A stretch of DNA of 64,000 bases, from positions 34,323,957 through 34,387,956 of the forward strand of contig NC_090726.1 in NCBI RefSeq assembly GCF_036898095.1, written 5' to 3'. Positions 46,153 through 57,899 of this stretch are shown here, piece after piece (the stretch's first letter is position 1; each line of letters opens with the position of its first letter). The position numbers and the translations under genes were made by a program. The notes below the pieces were generated by a model. It saw only the letters and a program-made list of their open reading frames with translations. It was not told the DNA's origin and did no database searches. Source of the stretch: Palaemon carinicauda (Eukaryota; Arthropoda; Malacostraca; Decapoda; Palaemonidae).

Positions 46153-46541
46153 TGTATAGATATCTAATATTATGCCGTATATTATTTACATTACGTACAG
46201 TTATGAACATTACATTTGCTTTATTATTATTTTGTAGAAGAATGATATTTATTTCCATTTATCTTTTCCTATTACATATACTGTAAGAACACTTTTTCAT
46301 TATGCATCGTGGCAACAATGCAATTATATGTGTCAACTCTGCTTTTCTTTCCGCCATGTACATATAGTAGTCAGTCGTTGTTCAGTGGTCACTGTATCGA
46401 CAAGCATGGGCCTGCTCCCCGCTGCTTGTCACATTTATGTCCGTTTATCTTCATTATACAAGATTTTAAAGAACTTACTAGTTTAAATTGTCACCCTCCA
46501 TTACATTTATCACATGGATGTATGTGGCAGTATCACACACA
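46153..46541 (+). repeat. 5' LTR
   Basis: 389 bases, TGTATAGATA...ATCACACACA. Aligned by eye to the 3' LTR without gaps and with five single-base differences (about 98.7% identity). Confidence 0.95.
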
Positions 46542-46560
46542 TGGCGCAGTGAGTAACCGG
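46542..46560 (+). other. primer-binding-site candidate
   Basis: TGGCGCAGTGAGTAACCGG begins directly after the LTR, the expected position of a tRNA primer site starting TGG. I do not assign the tRNA. Confidence 0.7.
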
Positions 46561-47102
46561 ACGTTATGGATTCCAAGACGACGACCGCCATTGCTGTTTA
46601 CTTCTCGTCTCGTCTCGCACATTGGATCCCTTACAGTGACTCAAGATTTTAACTACAGTGTCTATTAAGAACGATACAGTGTTTGTGCAGTGCAGGTTTA
46701 GAGTGTCAGTGTGTTACAGTGCTGTGTTGTATTATGTTAGTGTCCTTGCCAACATTTTTTTTAGGACATTTGAACTCTGGCGCCATTTTTCTCAGCAGCC
46801 CCACCACCCGTCCTCCCTCTTTCATGCATCGATGGTGACTGAGGCCCGAGGCTCTCGCCCAGAGGCACGCTCACTCACCCCACCCACCTCCCCTCGGATC
46901 GCAACACACACTCGCTCATCTCACCTAACTGCCGCTTATTTCACAAGCTCACTGACAAACATTGTAATTTTTAACTATCCAAAGTGCTTTCTTTCGCTAA
47001 CATACAGCGATTTGGATATTTTTCTGGCTCTCTACAGATTTCAAGCTCTTTTACGACACCAAACTCAATATGGCTCAGCAATAGGAACAGCTAATTGATT
47101 TA

Positions 47103-48350
47103 ATGGATCAGACAGAGGATCAGGCAGATGATCAAACGGAGGGTCTGACGACGGACGAAGTACCTTTGCACCTCCCCACTGCTGATGAAGATACCAGCAC
47201 CACTCTTCCTCCTCCCCTGACTCCCAATAGGTCATGAGACCACAATAATGATATACTTCATCTCATCCATTTTCTACAGACTTCCAGCCTGCAAGAACAA
47301 GATCGGCGACGACAAGAGGAGCAGACCTTCAGACTACAGATGGAGCAATCAAGACAGGAAGACAACCAGCGGTTCATGTCCCTTTTCTCCTTGCTATCAG
47401 GACAGATTGCGGCATCGCAACCCCAGCAACCTAACCCCATAATTGCACCTCCTGTTACACCTGTTCCCCCAACCCCTGACTTCTCAGTGCATACACCTAC
47501 GACTTCTAGCAAGCCTACGGTCCATCCCCCACCTCTCTTGCAACAAGATGCAACGTATCAAGCGTTTTCGCCAATGGAGACTCCGTTTTGAGGATTATGC
47601 AGCATTAGTTGGACTTGATAGATTACATCAAACTTCCCAGCTGATTCACCTGAGAACCTGCATCTCCCTGGACGTCCAGCGCCTGCTTACGCATACACTG
47701 GGCATCCCTCCCAACACATTACTTTACCTTACAGAGGTGTTGGATACACTGCAGAAGCACTTTCGCAGCCTTCGAAATGAAGCCTTACGACGCAGGGAAT
47801 AGTTGTCCTGTAAACAAGCTGTTGGAGAATCATTTGCAGACTACTACGCACGCCTCAAGGATCTCGCTGATGAAGTGGACTTATGCACTGGCAACCCTAC
47901 CTCTTGCACTGAACGGCAATTGCAGATGGTAATTTTGATGAGTGTGAGAGACAAAGAGTTAATACAACGCCTTATCCCCCTCCAACCCTCATCTACCCTC
48001 GCGGAGTTTGTGACATGCTGCCGCTCCTACGAATCTACACGTGCAACTGCATCAGCCCTTGCATCTTCCCTTAGCCAAGTCAACACAGTATCTACATATA
48101 AGAAGAACCAGCATCTACAGAAGAGGACTTCTCATCGATCTCCTGATCAACGCTCTCACCAGTCTCATAACAGTGACCCTTGACAATATTGCTCTCGCAA
48201 ATACGATTCCGGACAATGCCCAGCCACTGGTGCATCATGCAATAACTGTGGACGAACAGGTCATTGGCCTCGCACTCAGAAATGCCCTGCTAAGGAAGCT
48301 CAGTGCAATAGCTGCAAGAAATAGGGACATTTTGAGAAGATGTGTATGTC
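47103..48350 (+). pseudogene. gypsy gag with zinc knuckles, broken
   Basis: The structural protein. ATG 47103 opens an acidic, Gln-rich N-terminus; TGA at 47235-47237 interrupts. The frame resumes (MEQSRQEDNQRF...) to about 47590, then shifts to the frame used by pol. The capsid-like part follows (FRSLRNEALRRRE), with TAG at 47800-47802, then GESFADYYARLKDLADEVD and TGA at 48181-48183. The nucleocapsid has CNNCGRTGH...C and CNSCKK*GHFEKMC (CX2CX4HX4C type) with TAG at 48322-48324 inside the second knuckle. Four stops and one frameshift make it non-functional. At least three of the stops fit C-to-T changes in CGA or CAG codons. Confidence 0.9.
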
Positions 48351-51300
48351 TACCGAGAAAAGTCAGACTGGATATACAGCTTCACCTCCTACTACTAAGT
48401 CAAACACCAGCTGCCGTTTCGTGGGTGATAACTCGGGTAGCGAGTCCCCCACACCAGTCACTGTCTCTCTGTCATTTGGCGATATATCATCACATATCCA
48501 GCTAATCCCCGATACAGGAGCAGACATCACAGTGATTGGCACCATACATTTGGATGCACTCGGCATACCTCGGACAAGCCTTGAACCTCCACCCATGACA
48601 GAAGTCGTGACAGCAGATGGATCCCCCATGACACCGGCTGTAGGATACTTCCAGGCAATACTTCGTCTTGGCAACAAGTCTTGCTCAGCAACCATACATG
48701 TTCATGAGGATATCCAGACTCCCCTCCTCTCTCGTGAACATTGCCGAGCCCTTGCCATAGTGTCACCGGACTTCCCGAAGCCTATCCTCAAGGTAACACA
48801 TGTCAACAGATGCGCTCAGTTTCCTGCCTCCGCCATGACGTCACCTGCAGCTATTAAGGACTATTTCCTTCGGCACTTCAGCGACGTCCTCATATCCAAG
48901 AAGGATCTACAAACCCAGCCACTAAAGAAAATGGCAGGCCCTCCAATGAGGATTCACCTGAAACCTGGCGCTACACCCTTCACTGTCCATACGCCCAGGC
49001 CCATTCCGTTTGCTCTCAGAGATCAAGTGAAAGAAGAACTTGACTCCTTGGTGCAACAAGGAATCATCAGACCAGCAGGAGACAAACCCTCTGAATGGTG
49101 CCATCCCATGGTCTTGGTACCCAAGGACAAAGGTGTGCGCATCACTGTGGATCACACCCATCTAAATTCTCAGGTAGCCCGCCCTACACACCCATCACCA
49201 AACGCCCCATGATGCTGTCCGCAACATCTCTCCTACTGCGAAGTACTTCACCACAGCGGATGCCCTGCATGGCTATTGGCAAATGGAGTTGGCAGAAGAG
49301 GACCGCCACCTGACTACATTTATAACTCCGTACGGAAGATTCCAGCACTGTCGTGGCCCAATGGGATTTTCAGCAACAGGTGATGCATACTGCCTCCGTG
49401 GAGATGTGGCACTACAAGGTGTTCCCAACTGTGTGAAGGTTGTAGATGATATCCTCCTTTCCGACGAGGATCTCCCTTCAACCTACAACACGTGCACCAG
49501 ATGCTGACCAGATGCCGTCAATATGGCATCACCCTCAACAAGGACAAGTTCACTGTAGCGGCCCCTACAGTTAACTTTTGCGGTTATGTCTTATCATCTG
49601 ATGGTATTGCAGCAGACCCTGACAAGGTATCAGCTATACGGGACTTTCCTACACCATCTAACGTGACAGATGTCAGGTCGTTTATGGGTCTTGTCAATCA
49701 ACTTGCCGACTTCACTCCAGACATCGCAGCAGCAGCACAGCCCCTACGCCCACTTATGAGCCCCAAACGCTCATTCGTCTGGACGCCCGACCATGAGCGA
49801 GCATTTAAGAAAGTCAAGACAGCTCTGACTTCACCTCCTGTCCTTGCACCCTTCAATCCTGCCTCGCCTGTAGTTCTACAAACAGATGCCTCACGCTTAT
49901 ATGGTCTCGGCTAAGTCCTACTTCAAGATAACGGCCGAGGTCAGATGCGTCTCATCCAGTGTGGCTCTCGTTTCCTTACGGATACTGAGACTCGTTACGC
50001 CACCATAGAGCTGGAGCTACTTGCAGTCACTTGGGCTATAGCTAAGTGCCACCTATAATTGTCCGGACTTCAGCATTTCACCTTAATGACTGATCATCGT
50101 CCCTTGATACCGATTCTCAATCACTACATTCTGGATGCTATTGAGAATCCACGCCTTCAACGTCTCAAGATGAAAGTGGCCCCCTACATCTTCACTGCAG
50201 TATGGCGCGCAGGGAAACAACTTTGCATACCAGATGCCCTATCTCGCTCCCCAACCAGTCGCCCCACACCTGAAGATGAAGAAGAATGCACTACTTCGAC
50301 TGCACATGTCAGGCGTATCGTTGCCACCACCGCCACTTCTACTGACGACCAGGCAACAGGACCCATCATCGAAAAGTCTCTACAAGAAATCCGCATGGCC
50401 GCATCTCAGGATCAAGATTACAGTCGTCTCGTTCACTACGTATCCAACGGCTTTCCCACCAACCGCTATGATCTCCACGCTTCCGTCCTCCCGTATTGGA
50501 AGCTGCGGGACAACCTTTACGCGGATGGAGAGTTGGTATCGTATGGACCCCGGATTGTCATCCCTGCAGCCCTACGTCGACGCACCTTGGATCGACTCCA
50601 CGACAGCCACCGAGGGATTGAAGCTACTCGACGTTGTGCAATGCAGACAGTATTCTGGCCAGGCATCAATGCAGATATTAAGAGTAAAGTAGAAAGCTGT
50701 GAGGCCTGCCAACAGCTTCTCCCTAGTCAGCAACATGAACCTTACATGTGTGACGACCACTCATCCCGGCCCTTTGAAAGTGTGTCGGCTGACTTCTTCC
50801 ACGTAGCAGGAAAATCCTTCCTTGTTATTGCTGATAGACTTTCAGGCTGGCCTGTAGTTGTTCCCTGTGGACGTGACACAACTACAGCCAGAGTTACAAG
50901 AATGTTATATGTTTTCTTCCGCGAGGTTGGTGTTCCACTCCGCTTACGAACTGATGGAGGACCCCCATTTTCCAGCCACGATTTCAAGCAATTTGCTGAC
51001 CGCTGGGGAGTTCATCACATCATCACATCTCCACATTACCCTCAGTCTAATGAACACGCAGAAGCTGCCGTGAAAGCTGTGAAACACCTTATCCTCAAGA
51101 CCGCCCCATCCGGGAACATAGATTGTGAAGCCTTTGATAGAGGACTGATGGAGCTTCGGAACACACCGAACCCTGCTGGACGCTCCCCTGCGCAGATTCT
51201 CTATGGCCATCCTCTCCACACTTGTGTTCCAGCCCACCCCAGATCATTCAAAGAGGAGTGGCAAACTAAGACCGAAGATTACGACCGCCGCACTGCTGCC

Positions 51301-51687
51301 CAAACCGACCAGGCTGTGAGCCTTTACAACTCTCATGCCCGCCATCTACCCAAGCTCACCATCGGCCAGCGAGTGAGGATACAGGACGCAACGACACTTC
51401 GATGGGACAAGATTGGTACCGTGATGGGCCGCGGAATGGCCAGAAAGTATGAAGTACGCCTTCCAAGTGGTCGTGTATGGTTTCGAAACCGACGACATTT
51501 ACGCCCAGTGGCTAATATAAGTGATGACACCTCTCCCAAAGACCCTGTGTCCCCTTGTTCTGGCCAGGAAAGAGAGCCATCATCCGAACCCTCCAATGTC
51601 CCTCGTCATTCACCTCGACTAGCTCAGAGAAATTACTGTTCCGCTCGAGACACTGCTACGAGCGTGAAGTGGGAGGGAGGTGTATAG
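48351..51687 (+). pseudogene. gypsy pol: protease, RT, RNase H, integrase, broken
   Basis: Continues the gag frame. Protease: LIPDTGADITVIG (48505-48545). RT: EWCHPMVLVPKDKG, then after a frameshift near 49200 FTTADALHGYWQMEL (motif A), GPMGFSATGDAYC (motif B) and KVVDDILL (catalytic YxDD as VVDD, 49438-49461). A second frameshift near 49490 restores frame. RNase H: QTDASRLYG, TAA at 49912-49914, ELELLAVTWA, TAA at 50056-50058, MTDHRPL. Integrase is intact in 50059-51687: HHCC zinc finger (LHDSH...CEAC), catalytic D in SADFFHVAG, D in RTDGGPPFS, E in HAEAAVKAVK, and a C-terminal RNRRHLRP module. No chromodomain is seen. Confidence 0.94.
51666..51680 (+). other. polypurine tract
   Basis: GAAGTGGGAGGGAGG immediately before the 3' LTR, the usual site of plus-strand priming. 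Confidence 0.85.
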
Positions 51688-52069
51688 ATATCTAATATTA
51701 TGCCGTATATTATTTACATTACGTACAGTTATGAACATTACATTTGCTTTATTATTATTTTGTAGAAGAATGATATTTATTTCCATTTATCTTTTCCTAT
51801 TACATATACTGTAAGACCACTTTTTCATTATGCATCGTGGCAACAATGTAATTATATGTGTCAACTCTGCTTTTCTTTCCGCCATGTGCATATAGTAGTC
51901 AGTCGTTGTTCAGTGGTCACTGTATCGACAAGCATGGGCCTGCTCCCCGCTGCTTGTCACATTTATGTCCGTTCATCTTCATTATACAAGATTTTAAAGA
52001 ACCTACTAGTTTAAATTGTCACCCTCCATTACATTTATCACATGGATGTATGTGGCAGTATCACACACA
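51681..52069 (+). repeat. 3' LTR
   Basis: 389 bases. The five differences from the 5' LTR are three T/C, one A/C and one A/G exchanges. Confidence 0.95.
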
Positions 52070-53539
52070 GTTAATAGAACGACTTCCCGGTTGAAATAGC
52101 ATTAATTAATTATGAAAGCTATTTGGGCATAATTATACTTGTAAAGATATTTATTGTATGCATAATTTTCCTCTTCCTATGTCGATCGTATATGTTAGAG
52201 TTTCGGTGATTTAGGTAACCGAGATCTAGTTTTGCCTAGGTAACCTAACCTAGGCGATGTAGTATACTTTCAGACATTTCCCCGTTTACCCTCGTGTATC
52301 GTTTTATCAATTCAGGCGGAGATAGATATCTCATAGAATTATTATATAAACCGGTACTCGTCTCCAGTGGAGATTTAATGGTAATCCCTCCTTCCCTCTG
52401 AGTGTAGTCTTAGGCTACAACCCTGGTTAGTCTTGCCTTCGAGTAGACACTGAGGCTTGACTGGGCTAGTGTTTTCTGTATCTTCCCTTGGCCGGCAGAT
52501 AGCAGGCTTTGGGTTTCGGTCAGAACCTCAGAGTATATGGTCTTTTGCTGGCAGCCGGCCGGCAGGGTGAATAGTCATTCCCCTGCCGGACTAGGCTGCT
52601 GGCATGGGAGGCTAGACTTCCCTAGGCCGCACTTGAAGTGGTTGTATAATACTGCCACCTTCTCCCTGCGGTCTAGAAGACTAGTCCTGTGCTCGCAAAC
52701 CCTAGGCTGAAGAATAAACATTCTCTAGCCGCCTAGGATGGCACCGGGACTGGAACTCTGTTTCTCCCTTGTTGAGAGGCGGCGGCAAGTCTGCAACCGT
52801 CCCCTTAACTGTATTGGCAGACTTTAGGCTGGAGAATAGATATTCTCCTGCCGCCTAGGATGGCGCCGATACTAAAACAGAGTTTCTTAGGGGTGTGGTA
52901 GGACCGGCAACCCTGCCGGCTCCTTCCACACCTCATACAGGACTCTTTTCCCTCACTCCTTTGTCCTTTAGTGATGGCCTAGCCATCACAACTCTTTGGG
53001 CCGTCGTCCTGCAATCTCACCGCTTGTCGGCGGGATGCGGGGCCGGCCGAGCTCCTACATAACAGCTGTTTTCTGGCTGCCGGCGCCCATGCCGACTGCC
53101 GGCGGCCATGACGGCTGCCGGCTGCCGGCAGCCATGATGGCTGTTGGAGGGAAGTCTCTTCTGTCACCAAGATTCTTCAGTCCTCCCTTGGACTTGGACT
53201 GCTGGCCACAAGTCCTGTTGCCGGGGTACTAACCCGGGACCGGCGCCGACAGGTACTGACTCAGCCGGCGGCATGCCGACTGTACAATTGCTGTCGAGTA
53301 CTAGCCTGCCAGCCATATGCCGGCAATGGTACTTGTAGTTGGATGGAAGCCCGAATGATGCATTCTCCCCTTCCATTTGAACATTCTTTATGGTGAAGGC
53401 AGTAAATTATATATTTACATCCTTATTTAGTGTATACATACACAGTAATAAGGCAGTCTTTCACTCCATGCTTTCTCTCTCTATCAGCTAGTATGCCGGC
53501 CGGACTGTGCCGTCAGGGATTAGCTATGCCGGCCATATG
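52070..53539 (+). other. leader of DIRS B2, CCGGC-rich
   Basis: Counterpart of 42380-43740 in B1. Dense in GCCGGC and CTGCCGG motifs (for example 53040-53290). A related unit of about 180 bases seems repeated at 52690-52880 (GAATA.A.ATTCTC.TGCCGC, CTAGGATGGC.CCG). No gene recognised. Confidence 0.55.
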
Positions 53540-54349
53540 CTGGCTGAATTACAGTATAAGTTTATACAGTTGTCAGTATATTTGCAGTATAGTATATACT
53601 GCAGATAGGAAACTATTGTATATATTATACTAGTAGTTATTTCCAACATATCTTGGGTATCCTTGCCCAGGTGTTGCTGAGACCAATCCTATATTGAAAG
53701 AATAGAATTTCTTCAATATTCTGATTAGAAATCAGTTTACATTTTACCTTACAATATTAAATAAATTAGAAGGGCCAGTGGTAGTACACTTTCTATCCTT
53801 AAAGGTTAGAACCCTTATCTTTGAGCTTCCCTGATCAGGAAACTCTATGGTTTTAATATTGGAAGGGAAGGTCACAGAAAATGGTCTGGGTAGGATACAC
53901 AAATATGTGTCTTTTCTATTTTCTAGTCCAGTCGGCGTCATGCTACCCGTACCGGCAGCACACTGGCTGAACTACAGTATATAATTATACAGTAGCCAGT
54001 ATTTTGCAATATAGGGTATACTGCAAACAGAAAACTACAGTATTATTATACAGTAGTTAATTTCTAACATATCTTGGGTACCCTTGTGCAGGCTTCTGCT
54101 GAAACCGAACCTATATTGAAAGAATAGAATTCCTTCAATACTCTGATTGGAAATCAGTTATCCTTACCCCTCAGTATTAAATAATTAGAAGGGTCAGCGG
54201 CAGTGTATACTTTTTCTATCCCTAGGGGTTAGAACCCTTTCATTCGAATTACCTTGATAAAGGAAACTCTCTATATTTAATACTGGGGGGAGGTTACACC
54301 AGTTGCTTGCAAGGGATACACAAGTATGTGTCTCTAACTATTCCTTTCT
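53540..54349 (+). repeat. direct duplication of about 390 bp in the B2 leader
   Basis: Copies 53540-53925 and 53963-54349 share TGGCTGAA.TACAGTATA, AACATATCTTGGGTA.CCTTG, CCTATATTGAAAGAATAGAA, TAGAAGGG.CAG.GG.AGT and GGATACACAA.TATGTGTCT. Both copies end with a pyrimidine tract and TTTCTAG. Confidence 0.88.
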
Positions 54350-54429
54350 AGCTTACTATCCTAAGCTATAATAATTAAAAGATGACTATTACATATTGCT
54401 TATCAGGTGAGATAAACAATTGTATACTC

Positions 54430-54452
54430 ATTCTGCTTTCCTTTCTTTACAG
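54430..54452 (+). other. splice-acceptor-like site before B2 gag
   Basis: A pyrimidine tract, then TTTCTTTACAG ending at 54452, with GAGGAACCCCAG and ATG 54465 after it. Both exon copies in B1 have the same pyrimidine-CAG-GAGGAG arrangement, which argues for a real 3' splice site in the family. Confidence 0.6.
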
Positions 54453-54464
54453 GAGGAACCCCAG

Positions 54465-56055
54465 ATGAAATGTGTTGCAGTCTTCTGCAATATTAAGAGT
54501 AAGTACTTTTACAGTCATAATGCATGCAGGTGTCATGCCCTCTGCAATATTATTTCCGAATCCCTGCAATATTCGGACCCCCAAGTTTGCAATATCTGTC
54601 GGACATTAGTGTCCGAAGGTTTTGATAATCCCAAGTCAATGAAGTCTAGGGATGCGGCACGTAAGAAACTACGCAAATGGGTAAGAGGGTTCCAGAAGAT
54701 CTCTCCGGGACCATACCTACCTAACAATAGGATGCGTAGCTTACTGTTCCCGAAGGCAAGTAGTGAAATAGTGGTGCCCCAGGGACGATTTGCACCTCCC
54801 TGCATCCAGATTGCCATCGGGACGGAGGGCAGAAAGGCACTCCTGGAAGAAAATGACGATGTCGTGTCGGAATTGCTTCCGTCTGTGCTGGCCCTGGAGC
54901 CGTTAACCTCGATGGCTTCACCTTCTACCTCTCTATTAGACAAAATCTGGCCCATCTTACGGGTCTAATGGAAAACTTTCACAAACAAGGCGAAACAAAG
55001 GAAGTGAAACTCAAGATAGAGCTCCATGAAGCTCCACTCGTCGCCTCCCGAGGGTTACAAGCGACCCAGAGACCAAGACCTCCCGACATGCTCCAAAACC
55101 ATTCCCTGGAGGTACGCGGAGCTTATGCCAATTTTAGACGGCAAACTCTACATCTCAGAGAAGATGGGAGCTGTTCCTTTAGACGAAATTCAGTTTTGGC
55201 CAAGCTTTAACGATTTCCCTGATTGCTTCATTCGACTGAAGCATGAACCAACGTCAGAAAAAGAAACGGAACCGAAGGAAGTCGTGGTTCTCGACCATAA
55301 TAAGGCACAGGCTATCTTGTCAAGTAGCCTGAGAAAGGCGGGTTACTCGGTGTCGAAAGTGTTCGCACTCAGTAAGAGACACCCTACCTTTCTTGCTCCT
55401 GCTTCAATAGCATTCCCCTTTACGTGGAAGGCATTTAAATCTGTTGCCAAGGCAGTGGAGGCAGGCAAACCATGTCCTGCACTTGAGGAGTGCAAGCCTC
55501 TGTCACTAGCCTTACCCATGCAGGAGAGGGATTGGAAGGAAGTCCACTTAACCTTTTCAGTAGAGAAACTAGACGCGGACATCGCTGGACGACAGTTTAG
55601 CGAGAATCTCCCTAAACTTTCTGAGTTTCTTTGTGCAAGGAACAAGAGACAAAGGAGAGACTTGTGGCCTCCTTATCCCTACAAAACTGCATAGAGATGT
55701 GTTCAGCCCAGCAAAGTACCCCATACATGCTCCTGGTCTTGGCCAAAATGCATATGGCCACCTTAGTAAAAGACCTATATGCCTTTATGAAGGCTAGGAG
55801 AGCCTGTAGGGAGTTCGTGTTTGCTGCCGCAACAGTGAAACATGAACCCAGGAAACTGATATCTTCCAACATCTTGGGGTAATGACGTCTTTCCAAACGA
55901 GGTAGTCAAAGAGGTAATCAAGAAAGCCACCACGGGGAATAGAAACCTTTTCCAGAAGTGGGGCATCTCTTCAAAGAGGAAGTCTTCCACGGATGTGGGT
56001 CCTCAACCTAAAAGGAAGACGAAAAAGTCTAGACTTTTTCCTCGGTCTGTTTAAC
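54465..56055 (+). pseudogene. DIRS B-type gag of B2, frameshifted
   Basis: ATG 54465 starts KCVAVFCNIKSKYF..HNACRCHALC...CNIC, a Cys/His-rich segment probably binding metal. The first frame stops at 54966. A second frame carries MENFHKQGETKE...ELHEAPLVA, then the first frame resumes with PPEGYKRPRDQDLP...FWPSFNDFPDCFIRLKHEPTS...KEVVVLDHNKAQAIL...TFSVEKLDADIAGRQFSENL to about 55690. Another shift gives KERLVASLSLQNCIEMC...KLISSNILG (to 55882), and a last part has NEVVKEVIKKATTGNRNLFQKWG followed by a basic tail (PKRKTKKSR). At least three frameshifts. The order is the same as in B1. Confidence 0.85.
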
Positions 56056-56219
56056 AACTTCCCACAGTTTCTATGACCGCGGTGCCCCAGGCAGGCGGTC
56101 GAGGAGGTAAACCTTCTTATCAGTCGAAGCAAAGAAACGCTTGTGGTAGGAGGGAGGTTCCAACAGGATCGTTGGACCTTCGATCCTTGGGCCCAAGGCC
56201 TAATCAAGATTGAACTAGG

Positions 56220-57802
56220 ATGGAAAATAGACATGCCTCCACCATCATTTCCTCAACTCTTCCAACACTCCAACCTCGTTTTGGAAGAGTATACCCTATA
56301 GCTCTAGAGCATACAAGTGATAAGGAAAGTAAAGTCCATGGAATTCCAGGGAAGGCTGTTTTGTGTTCCCAAGAAGTACTCAAGAAAACTCCTAGTCATT
56401 CTGGACTTGTTGCCACTCAACAAGTTCAAAAGAAACAACAAGTTCAGGATGTTAATCCTTCTACACATAACGACCCTATTACAAAAAGGGGCATTCACAG
56501 TCTTGATAGACCTGACAGGTGCCTAATGGCAGCTTCTAGTCAGTCGCTCCTTCTCCTCCTACCTAGGATTCAAGTTACAGAAGATAGAGTGTGTCCTAAG
56601 AGCCATATGGACTCTTCGAACTAAACACAGTCCTAAGTATCTTCACGAAATTGGCGGACGCAGTCATGCAATAACCATGCCTAGAAACTGTTCGGGTAAC
56701 AAAGTACCTGGACGAAAGGCGGGCTGCACCCGAAGCGGCTGGTCTGCAAGCATCCAAAGAAGTAACCCAGTTCCTGGAACATCGGGGATGCAAAATCAGC
56801 TTCAAGTCTCAATTCTCTCCAGCTCAAAGGTTTCAAGGACTTAAAAACTATTGGAACCTGAGGTCACACTGGCTCTCCTTTCCCTTAGGGATGTAGAAGG
56901 AGATCGCAGGGTCGGTGAAGAGACTATGGTAATCCGTCAGTTTTTCAAGACGCCAACAGGAAAGAGTACTGAACTCTCTCCAGTTTGTAGCACTGACAGA
57001 CCCAGTGGTAAGAGCACAACTGAAAGATGTATCAAGAGTCTGGAGAAGATACGCATCAAACGCTTGATGAGATCTAAAATGACCGATATCGGTCTTTCCT
57101 TAATCGCTTCTCAACCCATGGTCGTAGTCCAAAAGCCTGTTGAGAACCTTGCCCTTGCAACTACCTCAACTATCGAAGATCATCCGCACGGATACCTCGA
57201 CGAAAGAATGGGGAGTTCACTCCCATCAGAGGAAAGCCCAAGGGACTTGGTCATCTCTACTCAAGGCCATTCTCATTTACCTTTTTGAAGCCATGGCAGT
57301 CCTGTTGATGTTGGGGAAACTTTCTGCTCGCAGATCAGGCCTCCTCAGGCTGATCTGGGACAGCGAAGTGATAGCGAAACGTCTGAACCAACAAGGTTCG
57401 AGATCGTCCCATATTATCTAGGTGATGTTAGCCATACCTTACCTAAAGAGATGGCACCTATCAGCAGTTCACGTACAAATAATCCGCAATGTGACAGCGG
57501 ATGCCCTACTCAGGCTCAAGCCGATAGAGCCAGAATGGTCCACAGATGCAGACCCATTCTCTTCCAGATGGGAACAATTCCCCGAACTGCAGATCGACCT
57601 CTTCGTGACGATCGTCATCAAGAAACTACCTCGATATGTAGCCCCATACGAGGACCCTCTAGGTGAGATAACGGACACCATGTCTCTAGTATGGAACGGA
57701 TGGACCTGGAAATTCCTGTTCCTTCCATCCAATCTCCTGCTGAAGGTCTTCAACACAATGAGATCCTTCCAAAGAAAGGCAGCTCTAGTGGCTCCCAAAT
57801 AG
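56220..57802 (+). pseudogene. DIRS B-type RT/RNase H of B2
   Basis: RT start: MEFQGRLFCVPKKYSRKL...ILDLLPLNKF (56335-56430), then LLQKGAFTVLIDLTG, where the motif A tail is lost. The YLDD box is degraded to KYLDERR near 56705, so catalysis would fail. RNase H: RTDTSTKEWGVHS (about 57185, the TDAS box), LFEAMAVLLMLGKL (57282-57325), then an open stretch 57422-57802 with NVTADALLRLKPIEPEWSTDA and LQIDLFVTIVIKKLP, the DIRS tail also present in A1 and B1. Several frame changes; non-functional. Confidence 0.87.
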
Positions 57803-57899
57803 TCCAAGAGCAACTGATTCCCTCTAGTGAGGGAACTGAGGCCGAGGCTGGCCCTTGTACTAAACCAGCACTATCTCAGAGGGTTCAGAAGCTAATTGA

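Larger units (their letters stand above)
46153..52069 (+). mobile_element. Ty3/gypsy LTR retrotransposon, defective
   Basis: A 5.9-kb element with two 389-bp LTRs, a primer-binding-type sequence, gag with zinc knuckles, protease, RT, RNase H and integrase in gypsy order, and a purine tract. Flanks are GTTAG on the left and GTTAA on the right, a likely 4-5-bp target duplication. There is no env-like frame between integrase and the 3' LTR. It lies in the leader of DIRS B2, so it is younger than that insertion. Confidence 0.96.

Noticed and set aside
47235..50058. Stop codons in the gypsy element read as programmed recoding
   Set aside because: Six stops plus frameshifts, some inside catalytic or zinc-knuckle segments, point to decay and not to a genetic-code change.
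51688..52094. Possible envelope gene after gypsy integrase
   Set aside because: Integrase ends just before the purine tract and LTR, leaving no room for env. The open stretch there is LTR sequence and is repeated in the 5' LTR.
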